From: Cyanobacteria bacterium REEB67
GTDB lineage: Bacteria > Cyanobacteriota > Vampirovibrionia > Obscuribacterales > Obscuribacteraceae
Reading direction: 5' to 3'
NCBI GenBank assembly: GCA_018971775.1
Contig: JAGXAB010000001.1
Coordinates: 179,239-243,238 of the forward strand
Length of the DNA: 64,000 nucleotides
The notes beneath the pieces are model-generated. The model did no database searches. It saw only the letters and a program-made list of their open reading frames with translations, and had not been told where the DNA came from. Shown here in pieces: positions 34,535-43,045 of this stretch. The position numbers were made by a program, and so were the translations under genes. Position 1 is the stretch's first letter. Every line of letters starts with the position of its first letter.

Positions 34535-35107
34535 TCAGCCTTCGCTAGTCGGTGATAGGCGTAGTTCTTCGATTGAGTCATCGATAAATTGCACGAGCTT
34601 TTCGCGCACTGCATCCTGGATGCGGACAAGTTCGCGCGAGTAGCAGAAAAATTCGGCTCCGGTGTCGCGGTCGAAGCTCATCGAAAACAGTCCTTCGAGG
34701 GGATCTTCCATTTCGGAAAGCTGGGCTTCGAGCTGCTGTATGCCGATATTGCAAAAGATGCTTTTTTCCATCAATTGCGGCTCGGCCACCTTGCTCAATT
34801 GTCCATGAGCGTCCATGCGACCCCATGTACCGGCCAGGAAGCGAAAATTGGGAGCTTCCACCTCGGGCTTTCTGGTCGGGGCCCACATCAGTACGATTTT
34901 TGAAAATGAGCCGCGCTTCGGTTCCTTTTCGCCAAGGGTCTCGAGATCTTCAGGACGGTAACCGAGCAACTCGCGGTTGAGCCAGGTCAGGCGACTTTCC
35001 GAAAATTTGCCGCGCAAAGCTCTAAGAGCCAGGAGCAAGCCATCCGAAACACTCAGGTCTCTCTTGGCGAGCTGCCCACGGATGCGACTCAATTGCTGGT
35101 AAAGCAT
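34535..35107 (-). CDS. AbiTii-like domain protein
   Basis: A 190-residue soluble protein. The N-terminal 60 residues (SDGLLLALRALRGKFSESR, then LTWLNRELLGYRPEDLE) match the AbiTii pattern of short helices ending in W-x-x-x-E-L-x-G-Y. AbiTii domains were described in abortive-infection proteins and occur beside other effector domains. The remaining 120 residues look folded and include a Trp-containing strand region and an acidic C-terminal helix. It is translated together with a secreted metalloprotease, an odd pairing for a cytoplasmic defence domain. The assignment is by eye. Confidence 0.5.
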   Translation of the reverse strand: MLYQQLSRIRGQLAKRDLSVSDGLLLALRALRGKFSESRLTWLNRELLGYRPEDLETLGEKEPKRGSFSKIVLMWAPTRKPEVEAPNFRFLAGTWGRMDAHGQLSKVAEPQLMEKSIFCNIGIQQLEAQLSEMEDPLEGLFSMSFDRDTGAEFFCYSRELVRIQDAVREKLVQFIDDSIEELRLSPTSEG

Positions 35108-35264
35108 TCGCCTTGTTCCCGCCGGACCGATTTAACTATCTTCAACCAATATATATGAAGCAGGGCCGCCTTAGGCTTAATTCCAAGTGAAATTTTGAGC
35201 CGGAACAGGGCAATTTACAAAACTTATGATACGTTAAGGGAGTGCACGGCGGCATGACTGAGAT

Positions 35265-35570
35265 ATGGACGATCGCTTAAAAGAAATGGCAGAGGCTCGC
35301 TACGGGCAAAGGGAGTTCCTGAGCGCTCTTTTTGACTTGGCCCTGGAAGAGCAATGGTTTGATTTGCAGCACATGATCCAGCACGACATGGCCAAAGCAA
35401 TCATTGCTGACTATTCCTTCGAGCTTGGCCGCGACTATCTCAATCAGGAGCTTTTCTATAAGTGCTGGGAAGAAGTGATCGATGTGGGCTGGACCACCTT
35501 TTGCGCTCATACCGGGCTGACCCGCGATAAGGTCAATACCAATCTGGCAAAATTGCGAGAGACCATCTAA
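35265..35570 (+). CDS. Small helical protein, unknown function
   Basis: A 101-residue soluble protein, entirely helical by pattern, with an aromatic-rich core (EEQWFDLQHMIQHDMAK, WEEVIDVGWTTFCAHTG). No motif is recognised. ATG 35265 has only a weak ribosome site. It stands alone, divergent from the AbiTii-like gene and convergent with the copper-oxidase-like gene, whose stop is 26 bases away. Confidence 0.55.
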   Translation: MDDRLKEMAEARYGQREFLSALFDLALEEQWFDLQHMIQHDMAKAIIADYSFELGRDYLNQELFYKCWEEVIDVGWTTFCAHTGLTRDKVNTNLAKLRETI

Positions 35571-35595
35571 GTATAGCGAGTCGATATAAGGCCTG

Positions 35596-36840
35596 CTAAG
35601 GCGTTTGCGCCTTCATTTCCTGATAACGCACAAAGAGCGCTATACCGCCGGGGAATTTGCCGCCGCTTGTCGTCTGGCTTACTTTCTCCGAAGCAAGCGA
35701 CCAGACGCCGATATTGCCGGCGGTAAATTCGACATCGATGCGATCGCCTGGATTGATCGTCAGCGTGTCGCGAAATACTTGCGGCTCGAGCAGGTCGGAG
35801 CCGGAGGTGGCCATCACTTCCATTTTGTGTCCGCTCAGATGCAGCGGTATCGACTCATCGCAGACATTAATGAAACGCAGGCGCACCCGCGAACCGTTGC
35901 GCACTTCCAGCGGTGGTATGTAAGGAGCGGTTCTACCGTTTACTACATAAACCGGCGCGGCCGTTGGATCGCTGTCGTTTTTGAGTGTGCCGAGAAACAT
36001 CACTTGATCGATATCGGCTGGATGACCTGAGCGCGGATGCACGACAAGGGCGCCGTACAGGCCGTGGGCGCGCTGTTCTAAATGCACTATCTGGGGATGA
36101 TAATAATAGGTGCCCGGTCCCTGCGGAATAAACTGATAGCCATAGCTGTCGCCGGGTTTGACGAAGCGTTCGGGAAGGTTGGCGAATGGGGCATCGCTGG
36201 TGGTGCCTGGCGCTGATCTGAATCCGGCTTTTGATGGAGGCAGGCCGCCCCTCGGACCGGTGGAAGGTGATCCGTCTGCGGCGGCATTTGTCGACGGACC
36301 TGACTTCGAACGGGGTAAGCCGTCTACATCGTGAGGCACAATCACGCCGTGAAAGTGCAGAGAGGTTGGCACTTTCATCTGATTGTGCAAGACGATGCGC
36401 ACCGGTTGGCCCTCGACTACATCAATCTGGGGCCCGGGGATATTGCCGTTGTAGGTCAATGCTTTGATCTTGGTCGTGCCGCCGACATCGATTTGCGCTT
36501 CTTTGGCGAAGAGATGGATTTCTTTGGCCGGATTGGCGGCTCGATCGTGGAGCATGTTGGAGAGATCGTTCATGCCCTGCATGGCGCCGTTGACTTCGCC
36601 CTTGATGCTCTTGAGCTCTTTGCCCATATCTTCGAGTTCGAGTTTTTCCTTGGCCTGTTCGCCGGCCAGATCGTCCATGCCGATTGGCTCACAGTGTCCG
36701 ACTTGCGTTGTGAAAATGAGACCGGCCGCTGTCGTGATGGCGAGCAGTACGATCACCGTGGCACTGGCGACTAACGTATTACGCTTCGCCGACTGTTTCG
36801 ACTGATTATCGGCTTGCTGTCTTGCCTGGCCTTTTTGCAT
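35596..36840 (-). CDS. Multicopper-oxidase-like protein lacking the type 1 copper motif
   Basis: A 414-residue protein with an N-terminal membrane helix (about residues 21-45). A charged helical linker follows, then two cupredoxin-like domains. Copper motif 1 is intact (SLHFHG, His162 and His164). Motif 2 reads YYYHPQ, with Gln where the second His is usual (His248). Motif 3 reads LHLSGHK (His334, His338), not HPxHLHGH. The fourth motif (HCHxxxHxxxxM), which holds the type 1 copper Cys, is absent: that part reads GVWSLASEKVSQT. A Ser/Pro/Gly insert lies near 178-220. Laccase-type activity is doubtful. It shares an operon with a universal stress protein 15 bases upstream. ATG 36840 is the only good start. 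Confidence 0.75.
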   Translation of the reverse strand: MQKGQARQQADNQSKQSAKRNTLVASATVIVLLAITTAAGLIFTTQVGHCEPIGMDDLAGEQAKEKLELEDMGKELKSIKGEVNGAMQGMNDLSNMLHDRAANPAKEIHLFAKEAQIDVGGTTKIKALTYNGNIPGPQIDVVEGQPVRIVLHNQMKVPTSLHFHGVIVPHDVDGLPRSKSGPSTNAAADGSPSTGPRGGLPPSKAGFRSAPGTTSDAPFANLPERFVKPGDSYGYQFIPQGPGTYYYHPQIVHLEQRAHGLYGALVVHPRSGHPADIDQVMFLGTLKNDSDPTAAPVYVVNGRTAPYIPPLEVRNGSRVRLRFINVCDESIPLHLSGHKMEVMATSGSDLLEPQVFRDTLTINPGDRIDVEFTAGNIGVWSLASEKVSQTTSGGKFPGGIALFVRYQEMKAQTP

Positions 36841-36855
36841 GGACTTTTTCTCGAT

Positions 36856-37818
36856 TTAGCGTGCCACTACTGTCGGTGCCGTTGCGTGGGTGACGATGCG
36901 GTTGGCCACATGCCCCATCAAGAAGTGTTTGACTCCACTTTTACCCTGCGAGCCGATCACGATCAAGTCAGAGCCGTATTTGGTCTGCATTTTGATGATT
37001 TCGGCGGCAGCGTTGCCTTTGCCGAGCTCGATATCGATCGCTTTATAACCGTTTTCGGCAAAGAGTTTCTTAGCATTGGCGAGAGCGACCTCGCCTTCCA
37101 TTAATAAATTTTCTTCCAGGGCCGTAATGAAGGATTGGGGCGTGAAGGAGGCAACCAGGGGCGAAAGGACGACGATATGCACGAGGTTGATCTTGACCGT
37201 GGCCTTGTCCAGGTTTAGCTTGTCCACCGCTTTTCTCACTGCCTGCAGGCATGCGTCCGAGCCGTCCACGGCTATCAGGATTTTCTCTATTTTTTTAGCT
37301 TGAGCTTGCTTCGGCGCTCTCAGGACCAGCACTGAAGAAGGAGCGTGTCTGACTACGTACTGGCTGGTGCTGCCGATCAAAAATTGCTCGCCGGCGTGGC
37401 TGCCGGCGCTGACCACCGTCAAATCGGCTTTGATATCGCGGGCCACTTGCTCGATCATGTAGGCGCCCGGACCGTGAGCGATGTCCACCTTGACTTGAGC
37501 GCCGGCCGCTCTGAATTTTTCGCCTATCTGCTCGAGCTGCTGACGGGCTGCGTTTTCCAGTTCACGCTCCAGGTTGATTTCTTCGCCGCCTTGGGTGCGC
37601 AGGACCGCTTCGTAGGACGGCAATTCTTCCTGGACGTAAAGCAGGGTGGTTTCCGCTCCCTGGAGATCGATCATCGCCGTGAGCGTGCTCGCCAGCTGAT
37701 CGAGTTCGCCGGATGTCGACAAGTCCTTCTGCTTGACGGCTGCGTTGGCAGCTCCGACAGAGCCTGGGGCAGCATTTTTATCGGCGTGAGAAACATCGAC
37801 AGCTACTAAAATTTTCAT
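36856..37818 (-). CDS. Tandem universal stress protein (UspA)
   Basis: A 320-residue cytoplasmic protein with two Usp domains. Domain 1 (about 1-165) starts MKILVAVDVSHADK, with an extra 35 residues of Ala/Gly/Ser/Lys before its first helix. It ends with an ATP-type loop (VVSAGSHAGEQFLIGSTSQ). Domain 2 (about 170-320) has KILIAVDGSDACLQAV and the ATP-binding VIGSQGKSGVKHFLMGHVAN. Usp proteins bind ATP or act as scaffolds under stress and starvation. The stop lies 15 bases before the copper-oxidase-like gene, so both may respond together to oxidative or metal stress; that is inference. It diverges from purB. Confidence 0.9.
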   Translation of the reverse strand: MKILVAVDVSHADKNAAPGSVGAANAAVKQKDLSTSGELDQLASTLTAMIDLQGAETTLLYVQEELPSYEAVLRTQGGEEINLERELENAARQQLEQIGEKFRAAGAQVKVDIAHGPGAYMIEQVARDIKADLTVVSAGSHAGEQFLIGSTSQYVVRHAPSSVLVLRAPKQAQAKKIEKILIAVDGSDACLQAVRKAVDKLNLDKATVKINLVHIVVLSPLVASFTPQSFITALEENLLMEGEVALANAKKLFAENGYKAIDIELGKGNAAAEIIKMQTKYGSDLIVIGSQGKSGVKHFLMGHVANRIVTHATAPTVVAR

Positions 37819-37984
37819 TTCGTTATCCTGAGGGGACGCGTTCGTATTTTAACCCTTCGCTTCCTTTGACAACTTGGCGTATGTTTCATTGTTTGCAATT
37901 TTGCTCCATTCTCATGCAAGTCGCTATTCTGTGGCTCGAGCATAGTGGACAATTAGGAGACGGCACCCGGTTGAGGATTCTTCG

Positions 37985-39280
37985 TTGATAGATCGTTATA
38001 CGCGCAAAGAGATGGGCGACATCTGGTCGCTTGAGGCAAAATTTCAAACCTATCTGGAAGTTGAGCTTGCTGTTTTGAAAGTACAGACCGAACTCGGTCT
38101 TGTGCCGCAGGCCGCCTACGATGAAATCGTAGCCAGAGCGCGCTTCGACGTCGCTCGCATCGATGAGATCGAAGAAAAAGTCAAACACGATGTGATCGCC
38201 TTCCTCACTTGCGTCAACGAAAATGTCGGCGAGTCTTCGCGTTTCATCCACATGGGTCTGACCAGCTCCGATGTGATAGACACGGCCCTGGCACTGCAAT
38301 TACGTCGCGCCAGCGACTTGCTCTTGAGCGATCTCGATCGTTTCACTGCCGCTGTCGAAAAACAATGCATCAAGCACAAAAAGACGATCATGATCGGTCG
38401 CTCCCACGGCATACACGGCGAGCCCACTACATTTGGCTTCAAGCTGGCCGTCTGGCTGGAAGAATTGCGTCGTAACCGCACCCGTCTTTTGCAAGCAATC
38501 GAAATGATCTCGGTCGGTCAGATGAGCGGACCGGTCGGTACTTTTTCTAATATCGATCCGATTATCGAAGAAAAAGCCTGTGCCTATCTCAATCTCGAGC
38601 CGGCCAAGGCGAGCACTCAGATCATCCAGCGCGATCGTCATGCTCAGTATGTTTTGACCCTTGCCTTAATCGCAGCCAGTTTGGAAAAATTTGCCGTCGA
38701 GATCAGGCACTTGCAGCGCACCGATGTGCTGGAAGCAGAAGAGCCCTTTACCGCCGGTCAGAAAGGCAGCTCGGCTATGCCGCACAAGCGCAATCCTGTT
38801 GCTACCGAAAATATCACCGGCCTGGCCCGCGTCATTCGCGGCAATGCCGTCGCAGCGCTCGAAAACGTCGCCCTCTGGCATGAGCGCGATATCTCGCACA
38901 GTTCGGTCGAGCGCATTATTTTACCCGACAGCACCATTTTGTTGGACTACATGCTCAATCGTTTTACGAATGTCATGGAAGGTCTGGTCGTCTATCCGGA
39001 AAATATGCGCGCCAACATGGATGTTTTTGGCGGCGTTATTTTCTCGCAGTCGGTCATGCTCAAATTAATCGACAAAGGTTTGCTACGCGAAGACGCCTAC
39101 AAAATAGTACAGGACAATGCCATGGCCGCCTGGAACAGGACCGGCGGCGACTTTCGCGCCAATCTACTCGCCGATGAAAGGGTAAACAAGCATCTCACGG
39201 AAGCGGAAGTGGTGGCATGCTTCGATCCTGGCGCTTACCTGAAAAACATTGACCATGTGTTTAAGCGTGTGGGAGTCTAG
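37985..39280 (+). CDS. purB: Adenylosuccinate lyase PurB
   Basis: Acts twice in purine synthesis: removes fumarate from SAICAR and from adenylosuccinate. The 431-residue product starts MIDRYTRKEMGDIWS, the usual opening of short-type PurB. It has FIHMGLTSSDVIDTA, the catalytic His141 in GRSHGIHGEPTTFG, and the family signature GQKGSSAMPHKRNPVATENI with the catalytic Ser loop. TTG 37985 has GAGGATT upstream and is the only start that keeps the N-terminus. It is followed by malQ 34 bases later on the same strand. Confidence 0.97.
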   Translation: MIDRYTRKEMGDIWSLEAKFQTYLEVELAVLKVQTELGLVPQAAYDEIVARARFDVARIDEIEEKVKHDVIAFLTCVNENVGESSRFIHMGLTSSDVIDTALALQLRRASDLLLSDLDRFTAAVEKQCIKHKKTIMIGRSHGIHGEPTTFGFKLAVWLEELRRNRTRLLQAIEMISVGQMSGPVGTFSNIDPIIEEKACAYLNLEPAKASTQIIQRDRHAQYVLTLALIAASLEKFAVEIRHLQRTDVLEAEEPFTAGQKGSSAMPHKRNPVATENITGLARVIRGNAVAALENVALWHERDISHSSVERIILPDSTILLDYMLNRFTNVMEGLVVYPENMRANMDVFGGVIFSQSVMLKLIDKGLLREDAYKIVQDNAMAAWNRTGGDFRANLLADERVNKHLTEAEVVACFDPGAYLKNIDHVFKRVGV

Positions 39281-39314
39281 ACCAAGTTTGCACCTTAATT
39301 AGGAAAGAGAGTTT

Positions 39315-41057
39315 ATGGCTAGAAAGATCGATGCTAAGAAAAAAATAGGCGGCCTGCTCATACCAGTATTTGCTCTGCGTGAAGGCAACGATCTTGGTAT
39401 CGGCGACACTCAGGCCGTCAAAAAAGCAATCGATTTTGTGAGCAAGCATAAGCTCAGAGTCTTTCAGGTGCTTCCGATTAATGAAACCGGCCCGGATAAC
39501 AGTCCTTACAACGCCATCAGCTCTATTTCGCTCGATCCAATCTATTTGAGCCTGACACCACAAGCGGTGCCAGGTTTGAGTGCTGAAATCTTGAGTGCCG
39601 ATGCTACCCCGGATGTGGTCAATGAGCTGGCTCTGGGACCAGTGCAGTACGGCAAGGTAAAAGCGCTCAAGCTGAAGATATTATTCGAGGCTTTTCGCAA
39701 TTTTAAATCCAAACCCAGCGCTGAGCTGGCCAAATTTATCGCAGCCGAAAAGGATTGGATCGAAGATTACGCACTCTTCCGCGCTCTTGTTGACGAAGAA
39801 GGCGGCAATGTTTGCTGGACTCACTGGCCTGAGGAATACCAAAATCCCAAGAGCGCCCGTGATGCTGTAACCGTTCATGCCGAAAGCGAGCGCATCGCCG
39901 AGAAAGTCGAGTTTTACAAATACGTGCAGTGGGTGGCCTTCCGTCAATGGATGGACGTACGGCACTATGCCGACGAAAAGCATGTCGAACTGATGGGTGA
40001 TATCCCCTTTGGCGTCAGCCGCTATAGCGCCGACGTCTGGGGCCAAGGCTCCCTCTTTGAGCTCGAATGGTCCGGTGGAGCGCCCCCCGAAACATTTTTC
40101 CAGTCGGATGAATTTACCCGCAAATGGGGGCAAAACTGGGGTATTCCCGTCTACAAATGGGACGCCCATCGCAAAGAAAATTTTGCTTTCTGGCGCAGTC
40201 GCGTCAAGCATGTGGCTGATATTTTTCATTATTTCCGCATCGATCATGTCCTTGGATTTTTCCGCGTTTACGCCTTCCCCTGGCTGCCTGAGCGCAATGG
40301 CGAATTTGTCGAGCTGAGCGAAGCAGAGGCGGAAAAATTGACCGGTGGTGAGCTGCCTCGCTTTATCCCCCGCGACGACAAAACGCCGGCTAATTGCAAA
40401 CTAAATTGCCGGGACGGTAGCGAATTTTTGCAGGTGATTTTGGATGCCGCCGGCGACAATTGCGGCGTCGTCGCCGAAGATCTCGGCATGGTGCCGGATT
40501 ACGTTAGGCCACGTTTGAAAGAACTGGGCATCCCCGGCTTCACTATTCCAATCTTCGAACGCGACGAAAAGAAAGATCGCGCCTATAAAACCCGCGAAGA
40601 GCATGAAGAACTTTCGCTCGTTACTCTTGGTACCCACGATCACCAGCCTGTTAAGGTCTTCTACGAAGAGCTCTCGAAGTGGTGGCATGGTGAAAATGGA
40701 CATGAAGGCTGGATGGAAGTCCAGCGTTTGATGAAATTTTTGGAGTGGCCGGAAGGCGAAGAGCCGCCGACCGAATTTACCGCTGAATTGCATAAGCGCT
40801 TCATTGAGATATTGATGGAATGTCACTGCTGGCTTGCCGTTTTTATGATCAGCGATCTGCTCGGCGTCAGTCAGCGCTTCAATGAGCCTGGTATCGCCGG
40901 TGATAGCAACTGGAGTCAAAGGCTCGCCTATAGCCTTTCTGAATATGAAAAAGAAAAGCCTTTCAGTCAAGCAATCGTCTGGCTTGATGATGCGGTTGCT
41001 GCTACCAGCCGCGGCGCCGATAAGACCGATAATTCGGTTGTTGCCGCGAAGAAATAG
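39315..41057 (+). CDS. malQ: 4-alpha-glucanotransferase MalQ (amylomaltase)
   Basis: Transfers alpha-1,4-glucan segments between chains, in maltodextrin or glycogen metabolism. The 580-residue product belongs to glycoside hydrolase family 77: N-terminal GGLLIPVFALREGNDLGIGD, then VLPINETGPDNSPYNAIS. The nucleophile is Asp310 in FRIDHVLGFFRVY, the acid/base Glu388 in VVAEDLGMVPDYV, and Asp442 sits in TLGTHDHQPVKVF. GGAAAGAG precedes ATG 39315. It is 34 bases after purB and may be read through from it. The last 25 residues, rich in Ala and Asp, look lineage-specific. Confidence 0.96.
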   Translation: MARKIDAKKKIGGLLIPVFALREGNDLGIGDTQAVKKAIDFVSKHKLRVFQVLPINETGPDNSPYNAISSISLDPIYLSLTPQAVPGLSAEILSADATPDVVNELALGPVQYGKVKALKLKILFEAFRNFKSKPSAELAKFIAAEKDWIEDYALFRALVDEEGGNVCWTHWPEEYQNPKSARDAVTVHAESERIAEKVEFYKYVQWVAFRQWMDVRHYADEKHVELMGDIPFGVSRYSADVWGQGSLFELEWSGGAPPETFFQSDEFTRKWGQNWGIPVYKWDAHRKENFAFWRSRVKHVADIFHYFRIDHVLGFFRVYAFPWLPERNGEFVELSEAEAEKLTGGELPRFIPRDDKTPANCKLNCRDGSEFLQVILDAAGDNCGVVAEDLGMVPDYVRPRLKELGIPGFTIPIFERDEKKDRAYKTREEHEELSLVTLGTHDHQPVKVFYEELSKWWHGENGHEGWMEVQRLMKFLEWPEGEEPPTEFTAELHKRFIEILMECHCWLAVFMISDLLGVSQRFNEPGIAGDSNWSQRLAYSLSEYEKEKPFSQAIVWLDDAVAATSRGADKTDNSVVAAKK

Positions 41058-41147
41058 TGGGCTTTTGCCCCTCTTCTGTTAATATGCCTTTGTAGCTACA
41101 TTTTGTTCGGATTTTTCTGGTCTGATTTCAAGGGGAATTCCTGGTAA

Positions 41148-42041
41148 ATGCTTCCAGCCTTTCTGGTGAGAGTCGGTATTGATTGGGTCAGGCACAATCC
41201 TGAACTCTCTACCTCCAATCCGTATTCCCGGTGCGAGCAGACCGTTAAAATCTGCGAAAAACTCTGGGAAGAAAACATCGGCAAGCCTAATGCCGAGCAT
41301 CTGGAAGTTGCGGTCGTCACCGCTTACTGGGAAGAATTTTTCCACGCCGAAGATCCGCTGCCCGATGAAAAAGACTGGCGAGACGGCCTGTCCAAGCGCT
41401 CCGGTCAATACGAAAATTTTGAAAACTGGCAGGACTGGTTCAAAACCAATTACGCCAAGGTATATAGCGAAAATAATATCTGGACATCCCTGCTCATGAC
41501 CGCATGGGCGAGTACGCACCAGTATCAGCTCTCCTATGGCATGGATTCCTGGGAATTCAAACCATCGCGCTCTTATCTGCCCAGCTCGGACATGTGGCGT
41601 TTGCAGCCGCATCTCAATACGGTCACCGAAGTGCTGCGCGAATGCTGGATGGAAGAAGCGAAAAAGTGGGAAGAAGCCGGCTTTTTGCTCGAAGACGAAA
41701 GTAGTGATTACACCGGTCGCGTCGAGTGCCTCGGCTTTGATAACAAGCGCTATTTGATTTCCTGGCCCGGTCGGGCCGGGCGCGACCGCGAAGAGCTGGA
41801 CGTCGGCGGCATGGTCGGTGATTTGATCGCGCCGGTCGGCGACAACTGGTATCGTCGCCCCGACAACGTCATTTTTGCCCACGAGCACGTTGACATCACC
41901 GCACTAATCAATCGTGTCGCATATGTCTTTGGCAGCAAGCGCCGTTTGTTCGAGCTGGCCTGTGACGACGACATGGACAAGGCCAAGGTGCAGGCCCAGG
42001 CCGAAGGCTGGATGGTCGGCGATATGCAGGTTTCGGTCTAG
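41148..42041 (+). CDS. Trp-rich soluble protein, unknown function
   Basis: A 297-residue protein that I cannot assign. It is rich in Trp and acidic residues, for example GQYENFENWQDWFKTNYAK and SYGMDSWEFKPSRSYLP. A conserved-looking core is SDYTGRVECLGFDNKRYLIS followed by a Gly-rich turn (LDVGGMVGDLIAPVGDNWYR). There is no signal peptide or membrane helix. It follows malQ by 90 bases on the same strand and may be in its transcript. A carbohydrate-related role is possible from composition and position only. Confidence 0.6.
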   Translation: MLPAFLVRVGIDWVRHNPELSTSNPYSRCEQTVKICEKLWEENIGKPNAEHLEVAVVTAYWEEFFHAEDPLPDEKDWRDGLSKRSGQYENFENWQDWFKTNYAKVYSENNIWTSLLMTAWASTHQYQLSYGMDSWEFKPSRSYLPSSDMWRLQPHLNTVTEVLRECWMEEAKKWEEAGFLLEDESSDYTGRVECLGFDNKRYLISWPGRAGRDREELDVGGMVGDLIAPVGDNWYRRPDNVIFAHEHVDITALINRVAYVFGSKRRLFELACDDDMDKAKVQAQAEGWMVGDMQVSV

Positions 42042-42091
42042 AAATTTTGACCCGGGCGTTTCGGGATTTGGCCGGCTCGGCTCGGCTCTTT

Positions 42092-42889
42092 CTATTTTGT
42101 CGGCGAGATCAATTTCCATTCGCGCGGATACTTCAGCGGTGTTGTATGGCGTTTGAGCACAGGCACTATCAGCGCTTCTTTCAATTCTTCGAATTGGCCC
42201 AATTTTTCCACTTCTTGGATGGCCTCGATTTCCGCGCCGATATTGATCAAAAGGTCTTTGCTCTCTTTGATTTCGGCGTCGATGCGAGACTTTGTCTTTT
42301 GCGCCAGGAAAAGGCCGCCCGGTCTGAGGAAGGGTATAGCCAATTCGGCTGTCAATTTAAGCGTGCCGACAGCGCGTGCGGTGACAAATTTATAGCGTTC
42401 GCGAAACTGGCTCTCCCTGGCCATTTCTTCGGCGCGGCCATTTACAACCTCGATTTGCTCGGCCAGGCCGAGCTGATCAATTGCAAACTGTAAAAAAGTG
42501 CATTTCTTCTGGGTGGCGTCCATGAGAGTGGTGGCCAGTTCCGGGCAGGATAGTGCCACGATCATACCGGGTAAACCGCCGCCGGTGCCGATGTCCAGAT
42601 AACGCAGGCGATGACCGGCGGCCTTGGCTTCGGCGAGCTCACTCCGGATGCGCGAGACAAGTGTGAGGCCGTCAACGGTATGGCGCTCGATGAGATGATG
42701 CGGATCGCAGTTGCCGACCAGATTTACTTTTTGGTTGTAATTGGTAAGAATGGTCAAAAAGGCGAGAAGACGATTTTGATTATCCTGGCTCAATTCCATG
42801 CCTGTGCCGATCAGACGCTCTGCCAGTACCGATAATTTTTCGGTCAGGCTCGGTGCTACCGCGTCCGCTCCGCTGGGAATTTTATCCAT
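42092..42889 (-). CDS. rsmG: 16S rRNA (guanine527-N7)-methyltransferase RsmG
   Basis: Methylates G527 of 16S rRNA with S-adenosylmethionine. The 265-residue product shows LTNYNQKVNLVGNCDPHHLIERH, the SAM-binding loop RYLDIGTGGGLPGMIVAL, MDATQKKCTFLQFAID and the later GRAEEMARE then FVTARAVGTLKLT. The first 25 residues are less conserved. Length is slightly above the usual 210-240. The start ATG 42889 lies 53 bases from a large inverted repeat in the divergent gap. Loss of RsmG in other bacteria gives low-level streptomycin resistance; that is family knowledge. Confidence 0.95.
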   Translation of the reverse strand: MDKIPSGADAVAPSLTEKLSVLAERLIGTGMELSQDNQNRLLAFLTILTNYNQKVNLVGNCDPHHLIERHTVDGLTLVSRIRSELAEAKAAGHRLRYLDIGTGGGLPGMIVALSCPELATTLMDATQKKCTFLQFAIDQLGLAEQIEVVNGRAEEMARESQFRERYKFVTARAVGTLKLTAELAIPFLRPGGLFLAQKTKSRIDAEIKESKDLLINIGAEIEAIQEVEKLGQFEELKEALIVPVLKRHTTPLKYPREWKLISPTK

Positions 42890-42941
42890 TAGGGTCCTTT
42901 ATCGTCTCCGAAGAGGGAAATTTGGTTCTAATTTGCTGCAT

Positions 42942-42975
42942 TTCCCAATATGAATAAGCATATTCATATTGGGAA
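42942..42975. repeat. Perfect inverted repeat, 15-base arms
   Basis: TTCCCAATATGAATA (42942-42956) is followed by the four-base loop AGCA and the exact reverse complement TATTCATATTGGGAA (42961-42975). There is no mismatch. It lies between divergent rsmG (53 bases from its start) and the acidic protein gene (70 bases). No T run follows in either direction, so it is not a standard terminator. An operator, a protein-nucleating site or a mobile-element remnant are possible. Confidence 0.8.
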
Positions 42976-43045
42976 GATTATTATTACAACTCGCACTGCC
43001 GAGAGGCAATTTTGGTTACCTTGCTAAGCAACGTTTGATTACCTC

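Noticed and set aside
37866..37871. TTGACA before purB as a promoter
   Set aside because: No acceptable -10 box at 16-18 bases; left out of the feature list.
41057..41075. GGGC-TTTT-GCCC after malQ as a terminator
   Set aside because: Only four pairs and no proper T run; too weak to call.
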